This document shows positions 9,184 through 17,899 of a stretch of 29,742 bases of DNA, in pieces. The position numbers were made by a program, and so were the translations under genes. Source of the stretch: Tritrichomonas musculus (taxonomy: Eukaryota; Parabasalia; Tritrichomonadida; Tritrichomonadidae); contig JAPFFF010000234.1 in assembly GCA_039105265.1 (NCBI GenBank), forward strand, positions 1 to 29,742, in the 5' to 3' direction. Position 1 is the first letter of the stretch, and each line of letters begins with the position of its first letter. Below the pieces are notes generated by a model. That model was not told the DNA's origin, did no database searches, and was given only the letters and a program-made list of their open reading frames with translations.

Positions 9184-9540
9184 TCAATTTAATATTTCTA
9201 TCTTTAATGGTTCTGGTGTTGTAGTATGTCCATTGATTGAAACAGACAATTTGGCTCCTTTAGTAAAAAATACCATTGGCGTTGCAGAATTAATTTCGTA
9301 ATCAACGTTAATTACTTCGCATGATCCAATACGGAGTGGTGCAATAGCTATTTGTTTATCATACTCACCTTTTTCATCTACAGGTGAAGCATATAATACA
9401 ACTCTTCCTTCCTCTGGTAAATCGCCAGTTATTGCAAGAGAAACACTTGTAATTAGCCAAAGAGATGAAGGAACTGTTACACGAACAGTTTCATCTGGTT
9501 TTACAACAACTGAAGTAAATGAACTAATATTAACATCCAT
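9184..9540 (-). CDS. Stand-alone nucleoplasmin-like domain protein
   Basis: A 118-residue protein that is a single beta-rich domain. The order of motifs resembles the nucleoplasmin-like fold of plant HD2 proteins and of the N-terminus of fungal/insect nuclear FKBPs: VVVKPDETVRV near the N-terminus, LWLITSVSLAI, then GRVVLYA, IAPLRIGSCEVINVDYEI, and MVFFTKGAKLSVSINGH near the end. Members of this family form pentamers and bind histones or nucleolar partners. Here no acidic tract, FKBP domain or zinc finger follows, so only the core is present. The start ATG (9538-9540) is the first in frame. The assignment rests on motif order and length; other small beta-sandwich families cannot be excluded. 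Confidence 0.6.
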   Translation of the reverse strand: MDVNISSFTSVVVKPDETVRVTVPSSLWLITSVSLAITGDLPEEGRVVLYASPVDEKGEYDKQIAIAPLRIGSCEVINVDYEINSATPMVFFTKGAKLSVSINGHTTTPEPLKIEILN

Positions 9541-9862
9541 TTTGAATAAAATTCAAGACCAAATATAATCACAAAATTTATATAAATGATTAAGTAAACG
9601 AAAGTTTTAAATATCTTTATATAAACTTTTTTTTTTCCTAATTCAACAAAAGTAATCAATTTAATTACCAGTATTTTGGCAACTGGATGAAAAAAAATAT
9701 GAATATTTTAATTAAAAATAGAAATAATAAGTCATACTATTTTGTTAATACCACTTAGAATCGATATCAAAAACGTCACTTTTTTGCATCTGATACTCAA
9801 TTATCAAGATATCAGATATTAAATGTGATATAAAAATAATTGTAAACTTGATATCAATTAAC

Positions 9863-9878
9863 GAGATCTCGAGATCTC
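9863..9878. repeat. 16-bp perfect palindrome (doubled GAGATCTC)
   Basis: GAGATCTCGAGATCTC equals its own reverse complement and consists of the 8-bp palindrome GAGATCTC twice. It stands out against the AT-rich background. Confidence 0.7.
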
Positions 9879-10079
9879 AAACAGATTTATCTTCTTTTAT
9901 GATTGGTATTTGTGATTTTAAAATATTTAAAAATAAATAATATAATGTATTGATGTTTATTTTAAGATTAAAATCAAAAAATACATTCTTTTTTTATGAA
10001 ATATTTGAGATTAAAATACGATCATATATTTATCAAAAAGTTTAATTGAAAATTCTGATATCAAAAGCGGAGAAAAAAA

Positions 10080-10167
10080 ATTCTCGATCTCTGAAATCGA
10101 TCTCGAGAATCTGTGCATATTTATGTATCCATATCAAAAAGTCATTCAATTATCGATCTCGAGAATC
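10080..10167. repeat. Repeated ATCGATCTCGAGAATC words with inverted arms
   Basis: ATCGATCTCGAGAATC occurs identically at 10096-10111 and 10152-10167. ATTCTCGA at 10080-10087 is the reverse complement of TCGAGAAT at 10103-10110, so the first copy can form a hairpin. The core TCTCGAGA is also part of the palindrome at 9863-9878. It may be a cluster of protein-binding sites or the remnant of an element. Confidence 0.65.
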
Positions 10168-10271
10168 GGAGAATAACAAGTCTAAATACCAGCATGGCTC
10201 TATGTATCAGAATAATATGACTTATTAAAATTTTATAAATTCACAATTGCCAATCTGAAGCTTAAATGGTG

Positions 10272-10475
10272 AAATCTCTGCATAAGATCTCACAATTTAC
10301 GTTCCAGAAGATTAAAACATGAGCTTCCTCGCAAAAAAATGTTCAACATTTCTAAATCTCAGAAATTTAGCTGGTAAATCCCCCTGCAGTAGGAACTCAC
10401 AAGCTAAACCTCCAAGATATAGACTGAGAAAATCCCTGCAGAAGAAGTTCATAATCTAAGTCCCCAAGTTCTTGC
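10272..10475 (+). repeat. Diverged tandem repeat, about four units of 50-54 bases
   Basis: Units start near 10272, 10321, 10376 and 10430. The common pattern is AAATCC.CTGCAGAAG, then TTCACAA.CTAA, then CCAAGAT. Units 3 and 4 agree best; units 1 and 2 are eroded but alignable by eye. All frames contain stops, so it is not coding now. It is more GC-containing than its surroundings and ends about 190 bases before the Erv46-like start codon. Confidence 0.6.
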
Positions 10476-10668
10476 TAAAAAAGGCGCCACAATAATAAAA
10501 ATGCTTATCGTTTCTACTTTTTGAATCAATATATCGTTTTTAATTCAATTTTGGTTTAGTGAATTTATTTGGTCAATTTTGATCGTCCATATTCAATTCA
10601 TTTCTGATGATATTTGCACACTCCCTTTCAAAAAGCCTACAAGCATCGAAATTTTCAAAATTTTTACA

Positions 10669-11802
10669 ATGAGAAGAAATTCTTTTAAAAGTTTAATAAA
10701 AGAGCTTGATTTTTATCCTAAATTTAGAGAAGACAATCAAAAGAAAACTACATTTGGAGGCATAGTTGCTATAGTCTCTTTTTTTTTAATATTAATATTA
10801 TTTTTGATAAAATTTCAAATATTGTTATCAACACCTCCAACAAAAAATTTTTTTGTTAATACAAATTTTATTCCTCGAAAATCATCTAATAAGTTAAATG
10901 AAAGTGATTTGCCAAAAATGAATATTAATTTTGATATCTCTTTTTTTCATTTGCCTTGCATCCTTATGCATATTGATATTTTAGACTACATGAAAGAGTC
11001 AACAACTATTTTAGATAGCAAAATCCGAATGCAAAGATATGACTTTAGAGGTGATCCTATTTATGAGAATTTATACCCAAAGAATGAAACAATAGAATTA
11101 AATAGTACATACTGTGGATCTTGTTTTTCCCTGAAATCAGGTTGTTGCAACTCTTGTCATGAAATTCTTCATTTATTTAAATCAAAATCAAGGATTTTAC
11201 CAGCAATTGCTTCAATTGATCAATGTGTTGCAGGATATTCCATGACAAGGTTATTTCAAATGCTAAATGAATCATGTCGTATACATGGATCAATTACCAC
11301 CAAACAGCATCCAGGTTATATTTTAATGGAACCAGGAAAAATAATTAAAAACTCATCAATTTATAATAAACTGAATATTAGTTTTAATAACTTGAACTTA
11401 TCTCACAAAATCAACCATTTTTCATTTGGATCACAAATTTATGATGAACAGTCTGCTCTTGATAATACAATAGAAATACAAGAAAAGCAAGGGAAAATGA
11501 AAACATTTTATTTCATCAAAATAGTTCCAATTGGGATGGATGGCGTTTCATTTACGTATAGTTCTTCTTCATTTCAGAGCTACAGAAACGAAAATTCCAA
11601 GAATCTGCCATCTATTTTACTTAAATACGATATTTCTCCGATTTCAGCAATTGATGTATATAATTTCACATTTTACCATTTTATTTCGCAATTCATTGAA
11701 ATAGTTGGTGGAATCTATGCTATTGCAGCGTTTATCGATTTGTTTAGCGCTGCTTGTCTTCATCTTTGTCATAAAGATGATGATCTACTCAAATTATTAT
11801 GA
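10669..11802 (+). CDS. ERGIC3/Erv46-like ER-Golgi cargo receptor
   Basis: A 377-residue membrane protein. The N-terminus (IKELDFYPKFRED..KKTTFGG, residues 10-31) matches the conserved LDAYPK..EDFR.KT..GG of the Erv41/Erv46 family. A first membrane segment spans about 31-54 and a second about 338-361, with a luminal domain between them. The Erv46-specific cysteine motif is present: CGSC (149-152) followed by CCNSC (159-163). ESCRIHG (201-207) matches the family GCR..G motif, and LSHKINHFSFG (244-254) matches the LSHxIxxLSFG motif. By family, it cycles between ER and Golgi in COPII/COPI vesicles as a partner of Erv41 and retrieves cargo. The frame is open further upstream to a TTG at 10579, but the ATG at 10669 begins the conserved part and was chosen. 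Its stop lies 143 bases from the convergent neighbour. Confidence 0.88.
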   Translation: MRRNSFKSLIKELDFYPKFREDNQKKTTFGGIVAIVSFFLILILFLIKFQILLSTPPTKNFFVNTNFIPRKSSNKLNESDLPKMNINFDISFFHLPCILMHIDILDYMKESTTILDSKIRMQRYDFRGDPIYENLYPKNETIELNSTYCGSCFSLKSGCCNSCHEILHLFKSKSRILPAIASIDQCVAGYSMTRLFQMLNESCRIHGSITTKQHPGYILMEPGKIIKNSSIYNKLNISFNNLNLSHKINHFSFGSQIYDEQSALDNTIEIQEKQGKMKTFYFIKIVPIGMDGVSFTYSSSSFQSYRNENSKNLPSILLKYDISPISAIDVYNFTFYHFISQFIEIVGGIYAIAAFIDLFSAACLHLCHKDDDLLKLL

Positions 11803-11945
11803 TATGAATATAACGTGTATATTATTACCTTAATTATTGTATGTAATAAATTAAGAATGCTAATATTTTGCTTGCTGAAATGATTTTTTCATCAAATTTC
11901 ATTAACCATAAAAATTTTCATTACGTGAACAGGAAATAAATTATA

Positions 11946-13313
11946 TCAAATTGGATCACCAACTTCTTCATAAGTTTTAAGTGCACTTTTTAAAAAGTCA
12001 GCATATGAAAAAGGCAATATTCTATACAACGAATCAAGATCAAACTCACTCTCAATTTTCAAAAGTTCCCAAACTTTTTTGGTAGCTGTATAAGCAGTAC
12101 TCCAATCAGAAAATAAATTTGCAACTGCTTTTGTTAAGTCATTAACTGGCTTTAGTTCAAATTCTTTTTGATTTGTTATTGAAAATTTTCTAATCTGTTT
12201 TGGAGGTTCATCGTTTCTTTCATTTTCATTTTCATTTTCATCTTTCCCTTCATTTTCATTTTCTTCTTCGCCTTCAGACGAAGCAGAGACTGAAGTAATA
12301 TAAATATCGTCTGAGTTTGATATGTAAGAACAGCAATCTAAAAAACTATAATTGAAACGATTGCTTTCTTTTGATTTAATTGGAGACCCATGACCAATAT
12401 TATTGCACTGTTGTAAATCGCAGCTATTCTTATTACATTGTTGAATATCACTAACATTGCTTTGCTGATCATTAGTATTATTATTTTGGGGAATAATACT
12501 GATATTAGTTTGATAGCTGCAATTTTCATTGCTTTGCTGACTATCACACTTATTAATTTGCTGGCTATCGTTTTCATCATTATTCCTGTAGTATCTTTTG
12601 ATTGAATTGGGAGATGGATCTGGAAATTTCCATTGTTTATACATTCTCTTTCCTTTTCCTTGACTTAAGACGTAATCAATAATTATATCAATTCCATAAT
12701 GATCATGATCAATATCTTCATCGAGAGATACTCTATTTTGGTGATCTGAAAATATTCCAGAAAAGTTGATTAGGTTTCTTCGAGCAACATTTTGCTTTTT
12801 GCCAAAAGATACGAAAGTTTGTCTAGTTTGGGATAATGTACGAGACACCTTTGAAAATTCTGTCCAATATTTCTTTTTTGGAGGCACTCCTTCTTTAAGT
12901 ACAAGAATTGCAATCGAAATAACTAAATATTGAACATCAGGGGCACATTTCAGACTCGAATTTAACAAATGCTGTAATGACTTGTAGGAATGATCACATA
13001 TTGCAGCAGCATACAAATAAAATAAAATTTTATCTAATACTTCTGCCAAAGAATTTAATCCAATTGAAAAATCAAACATTGATGAAACGCTCTTTTCAAA
13101 AGGTTCTTCTAATTCAATAATATAGTCAGATGCATTTGACCCTGAAGATGAAGATGCTGATATCATTTGATGATCTGAAATTTCAGGTTTGGACAGTTTT
13201 GGTGATTTCAAATTTATTTTTTTCTTGTTAAATTGAGTTTTTTTCACACTAGGAAATTTGTGCATTTGCGATATTTTGCTAGAAATAGATGATAATGCTT
13301 TGAGATTCCTCAT
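11946..13313 (-). CDS. Hypothetical protein with Asn/Gln/Cys repeats and acidic tract
   Basis: A 455-residue protein of no recognised family. Residues 1-60 are basic and Ser-rich. Residues about 75-160 look folded and mostly helical (FSIGLNSLAEVLDKILFYLY, then VQYLVISIAILVLKEG). The middle (about 240-320) is a degenerate repeat built on SQQ.N, IQQCN and LQQCNN, rich in Asn, Gln and Cys. An acidic run of alternating Glu and Asn (about 350-375), encoded by a repeating TTCATT unit on the plus strand, follows. The C-terminal 75 residues (FELKPVNDLTKAVANLFSDW onwards) again look helical and folded. The two ordered ends may be parts of one domain with a low-complexity insert. The ATG at 13313 is the first in frame and no initiator motif is evident. 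Confidence 0.7.
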   Translation of the reverse strand: MRNLKALSSISSKISQMHKFPSVKKTQFNKKKINLKSPKLSKPEISDHQMISASSSSGSNASDYIIELEEPFEKSVSSMFDFSIGLNSLAEVLDKILFYLYAAAICDHSYKSLQHLLNSSLKCAPDVQYLVISIAILVLKEGVPPKKKYWTEFSKVSRTLSQTRQTFVSFGKKQNVARRNLINFSGIFSDHQNRVSLDEDIDHDHYGIDIIIDYVLSQGKGKRMYKQWKFPDPSPNSIKRYYRNNDENDSQQINKCDSQQSNENCSYQTNISIIPQNNNTNDQQSNVSDIQQCNKNSCDLQQCNNIGHGSPIKSKESNRFNYSFLDCCSYISNSDDIYITSVSASSEGEEENENEGKDENENENERNDEPPKQIRKFSITNQKEFELKPVNDLTKAVANLFSDWSTAYTATKKVWELLKIESEFDLDSLYRILPFSYADFLKSALKTYEEVGDPI

Positions 13314-13932
13314 TATTAATAGATTTTTATTTATAGATTGTGTTCGATTATCTTTTGTTTCTTTTAATATTTTTATTTTATTATAGATTAAACAAATATA
13401 AAATTATATGAATAAATTATATTATGTTTTTTATTCCATAAATCCTTAATTATTATTAATATATCGAAAAATTATTTTTTTGAAATGGAATATTGTACGT
13501 TAAAAAAGAGGAATAAATTTTATTTCATCAAAAGTAACCAAATGAGAAAAATCATTAGTTTTAACAAATGCAATGTGCTATTCATCTAGTTTAATTAAGA
13601 GTTTGTTTTTTGTTTTGTCTAAAAAATTAATTTTGTTAAATTGTTTTCACGGACAGTTTTGTATTAAATAAAACTTTGCAAACCAACAAACTTGGTAACA
13701 GAAAAATCAAAAAAAAAAAAAAAAAAAAAAAAAATAATGAAGCCCATTTTATATAAATTTTTTATAACAATCATAAAACCTTTTCATCAATGAGAAAAAT
13801 CAATTTGACAGTCCCCTTTTTGAGAGGCCTTGTCCAAAAATATTCGTTGCAGCTACTCTTAAAATCATTATAATATTTTAATGATTAAAATTTTTAAATT
13901 AAAATTTATAATCATTATTCTTTTAAATGTTC
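13314..13932. other. AT-rich spacer with a 26-A tract upstream of tRNA-Leu
   Basis: The spacer between the hypothetical gene and the tRNA contains 26 consecutive A at 13709-13734 and otherwise unremarkable AT-rich sequence. No gene was seen. Confidence 0.5.
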
Positions 13933-14014
13933 GGTACTTTGGCCGAGTGGTCTAAGGCGTCGGATTTAAGCCCCGATTCCGCGAGGAGCGTGGGTTCGAA
14001 CCCCACAGGTACCA
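13933..14014 (+). tRNA. tRNA-Leu (anticodon UAA)
   Basis: A complete class II tRNA. The acceptor GGTACTT (13933-13939) pairs with AGGTACC (14007-14013) using one G-U pair, and the discriminator is A14014. The D arm is GCC/GGC around GAGTGGTCTAA, matching the Pol III A box. The anticodon loop TTTAAGC has anticodon TAA at 13967-13969. The long variable arm folds as TCC-GCGA-GGA (13978-13987), as expected for leucine. The T arm GTGGG/CCCAC encloses TTCGAAC (B box). The anticodon stem has an A-C mismatch at its loop-closing pair. No intron and no encoded CCA are present. Confidence 0.93.
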
Positions 14015-14017
14015 AAC

Positions 14018-14026
14018 TTTTTTTTT
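14018..14026 (+). terminator. RNA polymerase III terminator after tRNA-Leu
   Basis: Nine consecutive T begin 3 bases after the tRNA discriminator base, the expected Pol III stop signal. Confidence 0.8.
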
Positions 14027-14357
14027 ATAAAAAAAAATCATTGTTATATTGATTTTTAGTCCCTTCAAGCCAATATCCACTAAAATAATTCATGTATTTT
14101 TCAATCTTCCAATTGATTAATCTTTTTTTGATGATGAAAATTCATATTTTTTAATGAATAAAAATATCATGCTTTTACTTCTTCATATATATAAATAGTA
14201 CAAAAACTACATGTACTAAATGTTCCCTCTTTCTTATATCGCTTTATATAAATTGAATTTTAAAAATATTTTATACCAGCTTATTGAAAATATTCTAATA
14301 AAAGAAAGTGAAAATTTTGCCAAATATTTTAAATTTCTTGTATTTTTTCAGTAAGAA
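14027..14357. other. Spacer between tRNA-Leu and the formin gene
   Basis: AT-rich sequence of about 330 bases that must contain the formin promoter. A TCAGT 9 bases before the formin ATG resembles an initiator but has G where a pyrimidine is expected. Nothing else was recognised. Confidence 0.4.
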
Positions 14358-17300
14358 ATGGAAAACGAAGTACAATTAACAATCGATGATATTGCAGACA
14401 AACTTGATCAACTTATACTTCAGCCAGATGACAAAACTGTTTACGAATATTACAAAATTATATGCTTCGAAGCTGACATCAGTTATAATAAAACTATTGC
14501 ACAATATAATGAAGAAGTCGAAGAAGCCAAAAGAAAAGCCCAAGAAGCAAAAGATAAAGGTAAAAAAGAGCCACAAGATATTATAGATATTCCAAAGAAA
14601 TTATGGAGTCAAATCAAATTTTTATATGAAAATTATAAATCACTTAAATCACCAGAAGAATTATTAGAAAATTTTGATGACTACAATACGATCGAAACTG
14701 TTTATTTTTATTTAGGAAAAGAATTCATCACTTGGATGATAAAATTTATTAAATTAAATGGAATTGTAATCATTTTAGAAAAAATTGCACAAACTGCACA
14801 ATTAATCAGAAAATATCCATCAGATGACATATCGCAAATATTAGATTTACTTAAGCTATACTTATTATGCCTTTATGAAATTTTCAACGTAACAATTGGA
14901 TTAAGTGAAGCTTTGATGATGGATATTAATAAAATTGTTAATATTCTTGTTTTTGCCTTTTTTCCAGGCGAACACCAAATTAATAAATTGATTTTTGAGC
15001 TTCTATGCCCATTAATTCAAGAAGGTAATGCGACTAATTCTATACTAGATGCAATGGATTCGTATGCAATTGCACAAGGTCTTTCCGGACGTTTTGTTAT
15101 TGTCACTGATACAGCCAATTTTAACAATTCAGAATGCCGTCAATCTACGTTTATTTTCATTAATATGTTATTTGATCATATCCCTGAACTTTACAAACGG
15201 ATTTCAATTAAGCATGAGCTCTATCAGCAAGGCTTTGAAAATTCAGTCGAAGGTGAGTTTTCAGAAGATAAAGATCAAAACTTTGAAGTTGTTAAAGAGT
15301 TTAAAACAAAGATTTTAGAAGATGAAGAATCTTGTATAAGATTATTTGGAAGGCATGGTGTATCACCAATGAACACAAAAACAATTGCTAATTCGCTGCT
15401 TACCTGGCCAGATATATCAAAAGACGTCGCTGGATTCTTACTCGAACTTGTTTGGGCAAAAAATGCCAGTGGATTTAATTTTGATGAGTATACGAGTTTG
15501 ATGATCAATTTACTCACTGCTCTTCATCATTGTAAAAGTGATGAACAGTTTGATTCTTTGTTCTCTGAAATTTGGAGTCTTTCTCCACTCAAAATAGATA
15601 CTACTAAAGAAATTCCACCAGAATGGAACGATTTAAACAGGATTTTTGGCTTTGTCGCAAATGGGAAACTATCAGAGAGTAATTCAGTAGATCAAAGTTC
15701 ATCAAATCTGCCGACAGCTACACGAAATATGTTCAGTTCGCTCCTTGATTCTTATGACAACATTAAAAGCATGCTCCAAAATTATTATTTAAATAATATT
15801 ATTCCAAATTCTCCTCTAAAATCGCAAAAAGCGCCTGTCTTAAGATCGAATATTAATGATAAAGAGTTGCTTGATGAGGAACAAATTGCGCCTGCTGCTG
15901 ATAAATTAAATGAAGAATTAAAATTAGAAGTCGAGCAAAAAACTGAAACTTATCTTGAACAAGAACCTCCAACAGTTGTTCCAGAAGCAATTCAGCCTGA
16001 AGTTCCTCCTGAAAGTGAAGCTCTTCCATCTGCAACTGAAGAAGTGGTTCCACCACCACCACCGCCACCACCTCCACCGCCTCCTTCATATGATGGAGAA
16101 GGTGTTCCACCTCCGCCACCACCTCCACCACCACCGCCTCCACCGCCTCCACCGCCTCCTTCATATGATGGAGAAGGTGTTCCACCTCCACCTCCGCCAC
16201 CCCCTCCACCTCCAGGCTCTCCACCTATTTCTGATCCTAATGGTGCAGCTCCGCTACCAGTACCTCCCGGCCCACCAGCAAAGGCGAATCTGAAGCCTCC
16301 AAAAAATACCCGTAAATTATTCTGGGATAAGTTGACAAAAATAACGATTAAGAATACAATTTGGGAAAAACTAGAGCAAGAAGAATCATCTGTTCCAGTT
16401 GACACTAAAGAAGTATATAACACTTTCCAAATGGCACCTAGAGCACCCAAAAAAGATGTCAAAGAAGTAGTCAAAAAGGCTCCAGATATTGTCCATATCA
16501 TTGATACCAAAAAGTCAAATAATGTTGATAGACTTCTAAAGCAACTTAAGCATCCGTATAGTGAAATAGCATCATCCTTTATATCAATGAACAAAAATAA
16601 GTTGCTGACAATTGATAATTTCGCATCATTACGCAAATATTTGCCAAGTGAATCGGAATATAAGGACATCGATTCATACACTGGTCCTCATGAGCAACTT
16701 GGTGATACTGAAAAATTCTATCTCGCGATCAAACATATAAAACTGCTTCAATATCGAGCAGATTTATTAATTAGTAATAATGAAATGGAGAAAGACTTTG
16801 AAAAAATCAAGCCAGCTATTCAAAATATGAAAATAGCAATTGAAGAGGTGAAAAATTCACCTTCTTTGATCGAATGTCTTTCTGTGATTTTGAAGATTGG
16901 TAACTTTATGAATGGAGGATCACCAAAAGGTGGAGCATACGGATTTAAGATTTCTTCTCTTGCAAAATTAAAAGATACAAAATCAAGTGAGAAAACTATT
17001 AACCTGATGAATTACATTGCATCAATCGAAAATGAGGGATTCGCATGTTTCAAAAAACTGAGAAGTGAACTAGCGCATGTACCACTTGTTGTGGATTGTG
17101 ATATGGATTATGCCAAAGAAATGATTCAGCCATATAGTGTCTTAGTGAATAAGTACAACCTTTATAAAAAAGAGATGAGCACCTTAATGACAAATGATTG
17201 CCTGCCTGCATATGCAGAAGCATTTGTTAAAAAAGTTCATCCAATTGTCAAACAGCTTGAAAATATTATTAACGACAATATTAAAAAATTTAACCAATTA

Positions 17301-17435
17301 AGAAAATATTTTTGTGAAGAAACAATGGGGTCATCCGAATTCTTCAAAATTTTCGTTGATTTCATGAACGATTTAGATAAAGCAGAAATTGAAAATCAGC
17401 AAAAGGAAAAAAAGGCTGATGCAGAAGGAGAATAA
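14358..17435 (+). CDS. Formin (FH1-FH2 actin nucleator)
   Basis: A 1025-residue protein. Residues about 1-470 are helical and fit the armadillo-like GBD/FH3 region of diaphanous-type formins, though that half is poorly conserved. The FH1 region (about 563-640) has three proline runs of 12, 18 and 11 separated by two identical SYDGEGV spacers; these bind profilin-actin. The FH2 domain spans about 649-1005: it begins KLFWDKL with the conserved Trp, and carries the family signature GNFMNGG (about 848-854) followed by GGAYGFKISSLAKLKDTKS. The extreme C-terminus is a Lys/Glu-rich tail. There is no clear autoinhibitory DAD motif, so regulation may differ from classical diaphanous formins. By family, it nucleates and elongates unbranched actin filaments. 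The start ATG follows a T-rich leader. A run of 27 A begins 50 bases after the TAA stop. Confidence 0.93.
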   Translation: MENEVQLTIDDIADKLDQLILQPDDKTVYEYYKIICFEADISYNKTIAQYNEEVEEAKRKAQEAKDKGKKEPQDIIDIPKKLWSQIKFLYENYKSLKSPEELLENFDDYNTIETVYFYLGKEFITWMIKFIKLNGIVIILEKIAQTAQLIRKYPSDDISQILDLLKLYLLCLYEIFNVTIGLSEALMMDINKIVNILVFAFFPGEHQINKLIFELLCPLIQEGNATNSILDAMDSYAIAQGLSGRFVIVTDTANFNNSECRQSTFIFINMLFDHIPELYKRISIKHELYQQGFENSVEGEFSEDKDQNFEVVKEFKTKILEDEESCIRLFGRHGVSPMNTKTIANSLLTWPDISKDVAGFLLELVWAKNASGFNFDEYTSLMINLLTALHHCKSDEQFDSLFSEIWSLSPLKIDTTKEIPPEWNDLNRIFGFVANGKLSESNSVDQSSSNLPTATRNMFSSLLDSYDNIKSMLQNYYLNNIIPNSPLKSQKAPVLRSNINDKELLDEEQIAPAADKLNEELKLEVEQKTETYLEQEPPTVVPEAIQPEVPPESEALPSATEEVVPPPPPPPPPPPPSYDGEGVPPPPPPPPPPPPPPPPPPSYDGEGVPPPPPPPPPPPGSPPISDPNGAAPLPVPPGPPAKANLKPPKNTRKLFWDKLTKITIKNTIWEKLEQEESSVPVDTKEVYNTFQMAPRAPKKDVKEVVKKAPDIVHIIDTKKSNNVDRLLKQLKHPYSEIASSFISMNKNKLLTIDNFASLRKYLPSESEYKDIDSYTGPHEQLGDTEKFYLAIKHIKLLQYRADLLISNNEMEKDFEKIKPAIQNMKIAIEEVKNSPSLIECLSVILKIGNFMNGGSPKGGAYGFKISSLAKLKDTKSSEKTINLMNYIASIENEGFACFKKLRSELAHVPLVVDCDMDYAKEMIQPYSVLVNKYNLYKKEMSTLMTNDCLPAYAEAFVKKVHPIVKQLENIINDNIKKFNQLRKYFCEETMGSSEFFKIFVDFMNDLDKAEIENQQKEKKADAEGE
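16076..16189 (+). repeat. Perfect 39-bp direct repeat (75-bp period) within the formin FH1 region
   Basis: Identical 39-base copies at 16076-16114 and 16151-16189 encode proline, SYDGEGV and proline again. The period is 75 bases (25 codons), so gain or loss of units keeps the frame. Synonymous identity between copies indicates recent duplication or conversion. Confidence 0.9.
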
Positions 17436-17485
17436 AAAGACTAATATGTGTATAGTATTTGATCACAATATGTATTAATAAAACT

Positions 17486-17512
17486 AAAAAAAAAAAAAAA
17501 AAAAAAAAAAAA
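17486..17512 (+). repeat. 27-A homopolymer downstream of the formin stop
   Basis: Twenty-seven consecutive A begin 50 bases beyond the formin TAA codon on the coding strand. It may be a simple homopolymer or a genomic trace of a polyadenylated copy. Confidence 0.8.
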
Positions 17513-17701
17513 TGTTTTATAAACTTCACTAATAGTTTTGATTTAAAAATAATTGTGCAAAGTTTTTTATTATAATAATTACAATGTAAGTTAAATTTCA
17601 AAGTTGAAAAATGCATTGGGCTATAAAAAGCTTGTATGGACATCCAACGATTATAAATTACTGTTCATTAATATATTTAACGTTTTTAATGAACAAATTG
17701 T

Positions 17702-17899
17702 TTATGGTTTTTTAACATAAATATCAAATGAGTCAATATTTTGAGGAAGCTTTATTTTTAATTCATCTTCGATCTTTTTTCGTAGTTCGTTAACATCATC
17801 TTTAGGACCATAAACGGTACACTGAAATTTTTTGCTCTCTGGAATTTGTTCGAAATACGGACATAAAATATCATGAAATGGTGGACCTTCTTCGCTCAT
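17702..17899 (-). CDS. Small hypothetical protein, divergent from TRAPPC8
   Basis: A 65-residue open frame starting at ATG 17897-17899. The frame stays open upstream to a TTG at 17953, but the ATG is the natural start. Composition is protein-like rather than A/T noise: it includes two Cys, PYFEQIPE, QCTVYGPKDD, an amphipathic helix ELRKKIEDELKIKL and a DIYVKKP end. The predicted order (strand, helix, strand) resembles a small alpha-beta fold, but no family is recognised. It shares a 69-base divergent intergenic region with TRAPPC8, and a TCATTTC at 17937-17943 on its strand could be its initiator, giving a leader of about 42 bases. It could be a real small gene missed by length filters. Confidence 0.5.
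   Translation of the reverse strand: MSEEGPPFHDILCPYFEQIPESKKFQCTVYGPKDDVNELRKKIEDELKIKLPQNIDSFDIYVKKP

Larger units (their letters stand above)
9541..10668. other. Repeat-rich intergenic region between divergent genes
   Basis: About 1.1 kb between the divergent nucleoplasmin-like gene and the Erv46-like gene. The first half is AT-rich with GATATC words. Positions 9863-10167 carry palindromic and repeated GATCTCGAGA-type words. Positions 10272-10475 carry a diverged tandem repeat. A TTG-initiated open frame at 10046-10228 overlaps the palindromes and has no coding character. Promoters for both flanking genes must lie here, but none is clear. Confidence 0.5.

Noticed and set aside
10046..10228. 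60-codon frame over the palindrome cluster
   Set aside because: It begins with TTG and its composition comes from repeated palindromic words; no coding character.
14330..14357. Possible 3' splice site (TTTTTTCAG) before the formin ATG
   Set aside because: No donor or trichomonad-type branch/acceptor motif (ACTAACACACAG) is present, and the formin starts normally at the ATG.
15853..16293. Additional frames over FH1 on both strands rich in Val/Glu or His/Leu
   Set aside because: These are frame-shifted readings of the same proline-codon repeat with no independent domain.
15992..16681. Long minus-strand frame with Gly-rich runs opposite the formin
   Set aside because: It is the antisense shadow of the proline runs of FH1; its glycine stretches are complements of CCN codons, and the formin frame is clearly the real one.
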